A stretch of DNA of 5,022 nucleotides, taken from positions 26,821 to 31,842 of the forward strand of contig NYWC01000054.1 in the NCBI GenBank assembly GCA_002684935.1, given 5' to 3'. Shown in pieces: positions 1 through 5,022 of the stretch (position 1 is its first letter; each line of letters begins with the position of its first letter). The DNA comes from Gammaproteobacteria bacterium. GTDB taxonomy: Bacteria > Pseudomonadota > Gammaproteobacteria > Pseudomonadales > Pseudohongiellaceae. The notes below the pieces were generated by a model, which saw nothing but the letters and a program-made list of their open reading frames with translations, was not told where the DNA came from and ran no database searches. The position numbers and the translations under genes were made by a program.

Positions 1-43
1 GGTTATCTAATCTGATTCGTAGTTTTAATTAGATTGAGTGACT

Positions 44-80
44 GGAGGGGATAATCAACAGTGTTGTTATCCTTCGCTCC
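44..80. repeat. Imperfect hairpin in the lhr 3' flank
   Basis: GGATAA (49-54) and CAAC (56-59) pair with GTTG (63-66) and TTATCC (67-72), with T55 bulged and a 3-base loop. Outside an asymmetric internal loop, GGAG (44-47) pairs with CTCC (77-80). That gives about 14 base pairs in 37 bases. There is no T run directly after it on either strand, so it is not a standard intrinsic terminator. As RNA it could stabilise a 3' end, which is inference. Confidence 0.4.
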
Positions 81-106
81 CATATGTAGACGGTCCTGCT
101 GTCGTA

Positions 107-128
107 TAACTTGTGTGCACACTCGTTA
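107..128. repeat. 22-bp imperfect palindrome, operator-like
   Basis: A perfect 10-bp palindrome GTGTGCACAC (113-122) is flanked symmetrically by TAAC (107-110) and GTTA (125-128), with two mismatched bases on each side between them. Both shells share the same centre, between 117 and 118. The layout resembles a binding site for a dimeric repressor, but no regulator gene or adjacent regulated start is in the window, so the function is unknown. Confidence 0.4.
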
Positions 129-136
129 CATGGCAG

Positions 137-169
137 CGGGATTTTTTATGCCCTGTTTTTGTCTTTTTT
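137..169 (+). terminator. Possible weak plus-strand terminator
   Basis: A bulged short stem (C-GGG-AT at 137-142 pairing with AT-CCC-G between 148 and 155, with G150 and T154 bulged) is followed by two T runs (156-160 and 164-169). This would terminate a gene entering from the left on the plus strand. The stem is weak and no such gene is visible in the window, so the call is tentative. Confidence 0.15.
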
Positions 170-170
170 G

Positions 171-206
171 TATTGCCTGCAATCAGCTTGCGAACTAGTG
201 GCAATA
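171..206. repeat. Inverted repeat TATTGCC / GGCAATA
   Basis: Seven-base exact complementary arms (171-177 and 200-206) enclose 22 bases, inside which GCAA (179-182) and TTGC (188-191) could form a second short stem. In lhr readthrough RNA the structure would be followed by an A run, not U, so termination on the lhr strand is not supported. Confidence 0.3.
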
Positions 207-316
207 TATCGGACAAGACTAAGGCGCAGAAAAAAGTGAGGCTACTAGACGATTGAGAACGCGGGTAAACAATCCTTCGGTGCGAGATACTCGGCCAACT
301 CCAAAGCGTATAACTA

Positions 317-3300
317 CTAGCGAGTTCCCAGATAGCTTCTCAGCCTGGGAGGAAACACACGCTTGGTAAGCATCTGCTGAAACTGCCACTGTTGGTCGGC
401 ACTGACTTCCCTGAGAAAATGTGTTTCCCCAGACTCCATTACCGCAATAGGAACACCGCCTCTATACAGCACGCGATTGCTGGCGAGGCGCGGTAACTTT
501 CGAGTGGGCATGGTGAGATTAATGAGGTTTGCGGGATCTGTAGCCGACAGGCAATAGAACGGCGCCATAGCGGCCGCTTCCCGACTGCGCTTGAATTTTC
601 GCAAGCTGTTGACGGTTTCCTGAAAAGCGAATTGTTCGCCTCCGACACCAGCAACAAATCGCCCCCCACGGACATTGCCACGGAGCTCCATTTTTCTTAG
701 AGTCACCAGCAGGATACGCCATGGCGGGGACAGAGTCTCCCTATCGATGAGCGCGCGAAAAACCACACCCCAACGCTGCAGATAGAGCAATGCTAGGCGC
801 TCGAGCTGTTCTTCGTCCAGCGCATTCCAGCGCGAAGGCTTTTGCTGCCCGGCCTCCTGCTCAAAAGTATCCAGCAGACTCCAGCGACCCGCATCCTCAA
901 CCCCAAACATCGCTTTACGACCCCGACGCTTATGGCTTGTCGGTTTCTTGTGATTAGGGGTGAGCAGCGCACGCAGACCGGTGAACGAATCGCTGCAAAC
1001 CCGGCCAAGGCTCACCAACTCGGCCAGTCCCTCTTCCAGCTGGGTTTTTAATAGCCCGGTACGACTCTGAATCTGGTCAAAAAAGCTGGCTCCATGTTGT
1101 TCTAGATCCGCTGCGATACGGGCAGCGCTTGCACTGGGTGCTGCGACTTCACATTCGCCCAGCTGGGCCTTCGCGAGGGCTTGCCAGATATCCAGATTGG
1201 ATCGGGCAACCAGACTAATGGGTGTGCTCTTGACCGGCCCAGCATTGCGCTTTCTCTGCAGCGGCTGGTTTTGCCGACGTTGATTTATCAGCGGCAGCAC
1301 ATAGCGACCCCACATCACCTTGCCACTGATACAGAAGACATCCAACCAGTTCGGGTCGTAGTTGGGAATACGTGCCGGATAGATATCTGACTCCCAGCTG
1401 ACCGCAGGCGCTGAAATGCCATCTAGAAGATTAAGCGTGTTCTGCAAGCGCGTCTGGCCATCCAAACTCGGTTCAGTGCTCCCTTCCGCTGGTTGAATCG
1501 GAAGTAACTGCTGATGATCAAATAGATACTCTGTAAAAGTCTCCAGGGAAACCGGTTTAATTGCCTTGCGATGTTGGTCAATGGTGTAGCGGTGAATCCG
1601 CTGCAGCAGTCTGCGCTCGCACCATTCAATTGCTGCGCTTTCTGCAGAAACCATAACCGCAGCGCTGATTGGCGTAAACTGCCCCTGAAAGGCAAAACCT
1701 TCTACCTCAAGCGCAGTCAGGGCAAAGTTTATGTCAGATTTATCAGACTTTAGCTCATCGGCCAGCTGCTCAGCCGTCACCGGCCCAAGGCACTCCAAGC
1801 GCCCACGCACGATTTCACGCAGGGCCTCTTCTTTTTCCCAACTCTCCGCCTGCAGAAATTCTGGTAAAGGTATTGCGGCCAGCTGATCTCCCCATAGCGC
1901 TATGAAGCGCGGCAGGCACTCAGTTGCAATCCAGACTGGGTTTTTCAGTTGGCGCAATAACACGATTCGGCCACTGTCGACCAAATCCTGCTGCCAACGC
2001 ATGTAATCCCCTTTCTTAAATTCAGCCGCTGTGAGGTAGGCTGCAGTCATCAGGGCATCATGAAGTTCTTCTGCGTTGCTAACATAGGGCCAAGCTTCGT
2101 CCCGCACCCGCTGAATTGCTCCTGCATCCAGAAGACTGAAGTCCTTGGCCTCAGCCGGGTCTGCCCAACTGCGGTTACGTATCGCATTGGTCCGACGTTC
2201 TTCAAACGGCGCATCATCAAGGAATGCATAGGGCCGCGCATTGATGATTTCCTGCGCGAATGGCGAAGGCTCCCGCAGATCTTTGGCGACAAGCGTTAGC
2301 CTGTCGTTCTCGATCGCATCAATGAGCTGTTCCAATTCATCAATATCCATGGCTTCAGTTAAGCAGTCATGGATAGTCTGATTCACCAGTGGATGATCCG
2401 GCACATCCCGCCTACCGGTGATATTTTCCTGACAGGCGATTTGATCCGGAAACACGTGCGCCACCAGATCTTCCGCATCCATGCGTTGAAACTGCGGTGG
2501 TACGCGTTTGCCATTGCGGTTGCGCTGCATAGCGAGGGAGCGGGTTGCGTTCCAGCGCCATCTCACCTCAAACATGGGTGCATCCAGCATGGCCTGTATC
2601 AAAGTATCACGCACCGTTGCAGTCTGCAGATATCGATACACTTCATCCAACGGGAAGCTGTGCACCGAGCCGAGTGAAATAACAATACTGTCCTCATTAG
2701 CCGCAGCTTGCAGCTCAAAGTTGAACGACTTGCAAAAGCGTTTGCGCAGGGCCAATCCCCAGCCCCGATTAAGACGGCTGCCGTAAGGAGAATGAATAAC
2801 TACATGCATGTCGCCAACTTCGTCAAAGAAACGCTCCATAACCACAGTGTCTCGGGCCGGCATCACGCCCAGAGCATTCATGCCACTCTGCAAATATTCG
2901 ACCATCTGCACGCTGGCGCTACGAGGCAAAGCAATTGTATCTTCTAGCCATTGCACTGCAGCATTTGCCGACTCGTTGATAAGCAGATCGGCAATCTGAT
3001 TACGTAATTTTGAAACTGACTGGGATAACTCTTGTGTGCGTCCTGGCCCTTCTCCAAACCAGAATGGAATTGTAGGCTGCATACCTTCGGCATCACGAAC
3101 TCGCACCTTTAGCCCATCCACGCGCAGCAGTTGCCAGGCGTGAGTGCCGAGAGTAAAGACATCTCCAGGCAAGGCCTCAAGCGCAAAATCTTCATTCAAG
3201 GTGCCAACAACAACATCTTCCGGATCCAGCACGACCTGATAATCAAACATATCAGGAATCGCACCACCGTTGGTTAGCGAAGTGAGGTTTGCGCCACGGC

Positions 3301-4819
3301 GCGCTCGCACCTTGTTATTTATCAAATCAAGATGAAGATGGGTGCCACGTCTCCCTCTTCGGGTCGTATATCCTTCGGCGAGCATTTTTACCAGTGTGTC
3401 AAACTCTTCGCGGGCTAGGCCGCGATAGGGATAGGCGTTAGCAAAAAGCTGGAAGAGCTGATCCATATCCCAACCAAGGAAATCCTGGTCGCCGTCGCCC
3501 GCTATTACTGGAGATGACACCTCGGCAACAATTTGCTGCGCGAGAATATCTGCAGGTTTTTCTGGCATGATAATGCGATCCAGCTCGCCCTCCCTGATGC
3601 CTTGCAGCAGCGCGCTGGTTTCTACCAAATCATCGCGCGTGAGAGGGAACAAAATTCCCTTGGGGGTACCGTGCACTGAGTGACCGCTGCGGCCGACGCG
3701 CTGCAAAAATGTTGCAATGCTTTTGGGAGAGGAAAACTGCACCACCAGATCTACCGAACCGATGTCGATGCCGAGTTCCATTGAAGCGGTCGCTACCAGC
3801 ACCTTTAGATCGCCGGCCTTTAAGCGCTGTTCGGCGTTGTGGCGGTGATCTTTACTCATGCTGCCATGATGCGAGCACACGCAGCCTTCACCCAATCGAT
3901 CACTCAGGGCCAAAGCCAGGCGCTCCGAGAGTCTGCGAGTGTTCACAAAAATCAGCGTCGTCTCGTGACTATTAATCAGCGTCACGAGCCGCTCATAAAG
4001 CTCCTCCCAGACTTCATTACTCATCAGGGCACTCAGTGGTGAACTCGGCACTTCGATGCGTAGATCCAACTCGCGCCGGAATCCAGAATCGACGATTTCA
4101 CAGTCCACTGAATCATCGCTACAGTTAGAATTGCCTACCAGATAGCGCGCCACCATGCCGATAGGCTTCTGGGTTGCAGACAGGCCGATGCGCTGCAGAT
4201 GCTGACCGCCGCTGCTAAAACAAAGTTGCTGCAGGCGCTCAATCGATAGGGCCAGATGTGACCCGCGCTTGTCTCCCAGCATGGCATGGATCTCATCCAC
4301 GATGACCGAGGACACCGTGGCCAGCATCTTGCGGCCACTGGCACTGGTGAGCAGCAGATACAGCGACTCCGGCGTCGTTACCAGGATATGGGGCGGGTTT
4401 TTCGCCATCTTCTGGCGCTCATTAGCGGGCGTGTCGCCTGTTCGCACCCCAATTCTGATATCCACCGGTGGCAGCCCCAGCAAGTGCAGTTGCTCAGCAA
4501 TGCCATCCAGCGGCATATCCAGATTCTTGTGTATGTCGTTACTCAGCGCTTTGAGGGGTGAGACGTAGAGAACATGGACGCCGCCCTCCAGCTGGTTGCG
4601 CAGTCCTCTCTGCAGCAGTTCATCAATGGCGCCATAGAATGCGGCCAGCGTCTTACCGCTGCCGGTAGGAGCCGAAATCAGGGTGTGGCGCCCGACTTTG
4701 ATAGCGGGCCAAGCCTGGGCCTGGGCTGACGTGGGCTCGCCAAACCTGGCCCTAAACCAGTTCCGGCAAGCCGGATGGAACTGATTGAGAGCCTCTGTCT
4801 GTGCCTGATCCTGAGTCAA
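317..4819 (-). CDS. lhr: Lhr-family ATP-dependent DNA helicase, full-length form
   Basis: A complete 1500-residue SF2 helicase, close to the roughly 1540 residues of E. coli Lhr. The first RecA-like domain shows a PT-x-Q region (29-35), Walker A SAPTGSGKT (49-57, Lys56), motif Ia VSPLKAL (86-92), TTPES (148-152), motif II DEIH (175-178) and motif III SAT (214-216). The second shows motif IV LIFVNTRR (289-296), SHHGS (316-320), motif V with ELGIDIG (348-354) and motif VI QRVGRSGH (373-380). A winged-helix and linker region follows (about 415-600, including PFWFGEGPGRT at 585-595), then the Lhr/DEAD-H-associated domain (about 600-870). The remaining 600 residues are the C-terminal extension, which in mycobacterial Lhr is a set of winged helices plus a beta-barrel resembling AlkZ. 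Conserved-looking segments are GRWSLL (1311-1316), RWGVVFR (1349-1355), RGGRFVAG (1384-1391) and SNRVLYRGGVPIAV (1447-1460). A basic stretch (1291-1302) links two modules. Family members are cytosolic 3'-5' translocases that unwind DNA and RNA:DNA duplexes in repair. The start is TTG: an in-frame TAG lies five codons upstream and the next Met is residue 102, beyond Walker A. All motif residues are present, with no frameshift. The family call is firm; the substrate is inferred. Confidence 0.95.
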   Translation of the reverse strand: MTQDQAQTEALNQFHPACRNWFRARFGEPTSAQAQAWPAIKVGRHTLISAPTGSGKTLAAFYGAIDELLQRGLRNQLEGGVHVLYVSPLKALSNDIHKNLDMPLDGIAEQLHLLGLPPVDIRIGVRTGDTPANERQKMAKNPPHILVTTPESLYLLLTSASGRKMLATVSSVIVDEIHAMLGDKRGSHLALSIERLQQLCFSSGGQHLQRIGLSATQKPIGMVARYLVGNSNCSDDSVDCEIVDSGFRRELDLRIEVPSSPLSALMSNEVWEELYERLVTLINSHETTLIFVNTRRLSERLALALSDRLGEGCVCSHHGSMSKDHRHNAEQRLKAGDLKVLVATASMELGIDIGSVDLVVQFSSPKSIATFLQRVGRSGHSVHGTPKGILFPLTRDDLVETSALLQGIREGELDRIIMPEKPADILAQQIVAEVSSPVIAGDGDQDFLGWDMDQLFQLFANAYPYRGLAREEFDTLVKMLAEGYTTRRGRRGTHLHLDLINNKVRARRGANLTSLTNGGAIPDMFDYQVVLDPEDVVVGTLNEDFALEALPGDVFTLGTHAWQLLRVDGLKVRVRDAEGMQPTIPFWFGEGPGRTQELSQSVSKLRNQIADLLINESANAAVQWLEDTIALPRSASVQMVEYLQSGMNALGVMPARDTVVMERFFDEVGDMHVVIHSPYGSRLNRGWGLALRKRFCKSFNFELQAAANEDSIVISLGSVHSFPLDEVYRYLQTATVRDTLIQAMLDAPMFEVRWRWNATRSLAMQRNRNGKRVPPQFQRMDAEDLVAHVFPDQIACQENITGRRDVPDHPLVNQTIHDCLTEAMDIDELEQLIDAIENDRLTLVAKDLREPSPFAQEIINARPYAFLDDAPFEERRTNAIRNRSWADPAEAKDFSLLDAGAIQRVRDEAWPYVSNAEELHDALMTAAYLTAAEFKKGDYMRWQQDLVDSGRIVLLRQLKNPVWIATECLPRFIALWGDQLAAIPLPEFLQAESWEKEEALREIVRGRLECLGPVTAEQLADELKSDKSDINFALTALEVEGFAFQGQFTPISAAVMVSAESAAIEWCERRLLQRIHRYTIDQHRKAIKPVSLETFTEYLFDHQQLLPIQPAEGSTEPSLDGQTRLQNTLNLLDGISAPAVSWESDIYPARIPNYDPNWLDVFCISGKVMWGRYVLPLINQRRQNQPLQRKRNAGPVKSTPISLVARSNLDIWQALAKAQLGECEVAAPSASAARIAADLEQHGASFFDQIQSRTGLLKTQLEEGLAELVSLGRVCSDSFTGLRALLTPNHKKPTSHKRRGRKAMFGVEDAGRWSLLDTFEQEAGQQKPSRWNALDEEQLERLALLYLQRWGVVFRALIDRETLSPPWRILLVTLRKMELRGNVRGGRFVAGVGGEQFAFQETVNSLRKFKRSREAAAMAPFYCLSATDPANLINLTMPTRKLPRLASNRVLYRGGVPIAVMESGETHFLREVSADQQWQFQQMLTKRVFPPRLRSYLGTR

Positions 4820-4824
4820 GAAAT

Positions 4825-4831
4825 CTATCCG
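4825..4831 (-). promoter_or_regulatory. Weak ribosome binding site for lhr
   Basis: The minus strand reads CGGATAG just before the gene. GGA (4830-4828) is the only Shine-Dalgarno-like core, and it sits 8 bases from the TTG start. The match to anti-SD is poor and the start is not ATG, so translation is expected to be inefficient. It still supports TTG at 4819-4817 as the start, because no other ATG, GTG or TTG lies between the upstream in-frame stop and Walker A in a better position. Confidence 0.4.
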
Positions 4832-4838
4832 CTATTAA

Positions 4839-4854
4839 CTGTACAAACGTACAG
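4839..4854. promoter_or_regulatory. Candidate LexA (SOS) operator upstream of lhr
   Basis: CTGTACAAACGTACAG is a perfect palindrome with 6-bp arms (CTGTAC and GTACAG) around AAAC. It contains the CTG-N10-CAG core of gammaproteobacterial LexA boxes and matches 12 of the 16 positions of CTGTATATATATACAG, including every position of the outer CTGTA and TACAG. It lies 19 bases upstream of the lhr TTG start and overlaps the last two bases of the predicted -10 hexamer, where bound LexA would block RNA polymerase. That the site exists is seen directly; that LexA binds it is inferred. Confidence 0.8.
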
Positions 4855-4881
4855 GGTATTGAAGGGGGCAAAGGTTTTCAA
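4853..4881 (-). promoter_or_regulatory. Predicted sigma-70 promoter of lhr
   Basis: On the minus strand TTGAAA (4881-4876) is separated by 17 bases from TACCCT (4858-4853). The -35 matches TTGACA at five of six positions. The -10 keeps only the first T, the A and the last T of TATAAT, so it is a weak match. Transcription would start near 4846, inside the LexA box, giving a leader of about 27 bases. A competing -35 candidate, TTGACC further upstream, has no good -10 at the right distance. Confidence 0.5.
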
Positions 4882-4933
4882 GCGATGTGCAACAAGAGCG
4901 GTCAAATTCACCGAATTGCTGTGCCACTGTATA

Positions 4934-4961
4934 CCCCAAAATGAATCGAGAATTTTTGGGG
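4934..4961. repeat. Perfect 8-bp inverted repeat CCCCAAAA / TTTTGGGG
   Basis: Arms at 4934-4941 and 4954-4961 are exact complements around a 12-base loop. No T run follows on either strand, so it does not look like an intrinsic terminator. It lies about 55 bases upstream of the predicted -35 of lhr. It could be a regulator site, a dispersed intergenic repeat, or chance; the sequence alone does not decide. Confidence 0.5.
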
Positions 4962-4993
4962 CGACGCTCCCGCGCTGCGCTAGCTCGAATTGA

Positions 4994-5007
4994 CAAGCAG
5001 CGGCTTG
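4994..5007. repeat. Small hairpin CAAGC / GCTTG
   Basis: Five-base complementary arms (4994-4998 and 5003-5007) enclose the loop AGCG near the right edge. It is short, has no T tract, and its significance is doubtful. It is listed because it is the only structure between the 8-bp inverted repeat and the window end. Confidence 0.2.
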
Positions 5008-5022
5008 CTGGCTAAGTTTATA

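Larger units (their letters stand above)
1..316. other. Non-coding 3' flank of lhr
   Basis: No convincing coding sequence is present. All three plus frames close within the first 32 bases (stops at 8-10, 13-15 and 30-32), and the minus frames close early and repeatedly. The segment is richer in A and T than the gene and carries T runs at 142-147, 156-160 and 164-169. It also holds the inverted repeats listed separately. A plus-strand gene could end at the left edge (up to base 32), converging on lhr, but too little is visible to call it. I see no tRNA, CRISPR or insertion-sequence ends. Confidence 0.75.

Noticed and set aside
228..293. Intrinsic terminator for lhr: a T run on the minus strand (A run 230-235) with a CGAG/CTCG hairpin (283-293).
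   Set aside because: The hairpin is only 4 bp and lies about 50 bases before the T run, so the two do not form a terminator.
439..4568. Many open frames of 60 to 102 codons on both strands inside lhr.
   Set aside because: All lie in other frames of an intact, motif-rich helicase gene, and none shows a recognisable domain of its own.
317..4819. Possibility that lhr is a pseudogene or a fusion.
   Set aside because: The reading frame is continuous, all helicase motifs are intact, and the length and C-terminal motifs match full-length Lhr proteins.
4927..4942. Second LexA half-site CTGTATAC upstream of the promoter.
   Set aside because: The second half required for CTG-N10-CAG is absent (AAT at 4940-4942).
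4775..4993. Plus-strand 72-codon open frame across the lhr start and control region.
   Set aside because: It overlaps the lhr 5' end antisense, has no recognisable domain, and its span contains the control elements.
4825..5022. Minus-strand frame open from the right edge for 65 codons, ending in TAG five bases before the lhr start, as if an upstream gene in an operon ended there.
   Set aside because: The translation has very few charged residues (about 7 of 65), no recognisable domain, and would contain the promoter, LexA box and inverted repeat. An open run of this length is not rare by chance. Sequence beyond 5022 would settle it; a known C-terminus in this frame would revive it and weaken the promoter call.

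Overview
The window is dominated by one very large gene on the minus strand (4819 to 317). It encodes a complete 1500-residue Lhr-type superfamily 2 DNA helicase. On either side lie 316 bases and 203 bases with no gene I can support. The size and architecture (helicase core, winged-helix and DEAD/H-associated region, long C-terminal extension) are those of the full-length Lhr of Proteobacteria and Actinobacteria, not the short Lhr-Core form of about 800 to 900 residues. Base composition is close to balanced. The control region carries a CTG-N10-CAG type LexA box, which is the gammaproteobacterial form. Together these suggest a free-living gammaproteobacterium, but the window does not fix the genus.

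Layout. Bases 1-316 are the 3' flank of the helicase gene: non-coding, AT- and T-rich in places, with several inverted repeats including a 22-bp imperfect palindrome. Bases 317-4819 are lhr, read right to left. Bases 4820-5022 are the upstream control region. It holds a plausible sigma-70 promoter (-35 TTGAAA, 17-bp spacer, -10 TACCCT), a strong candidate LexA operator overlapping the -10, a weak ribosome binding site, and further upstream a perfect 8-bp inverted repeat of unknown role.

Interpretation. The most informative signal is the 16-bp palindrome CTGTAC-AAAC-GTACAG, centred 27 to 28 bases before the TTG start codon. It suggests that this Lhr helicase is part of the SOS DNA-damage regulon and is repressed by LexA in undamaged cells. 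Lhr is a 3'-5' translocase linked to DNA repair. In E. coli its C-terminal domain is reported to be a uracil-DNA glycosylase, and in mycobacteria that domain resembles the AlkZ crosslink glycosylase. LexA control would therefore fit the function. I see no multi-gene defence system, mobile element, CRISPR array or RNA gene here.
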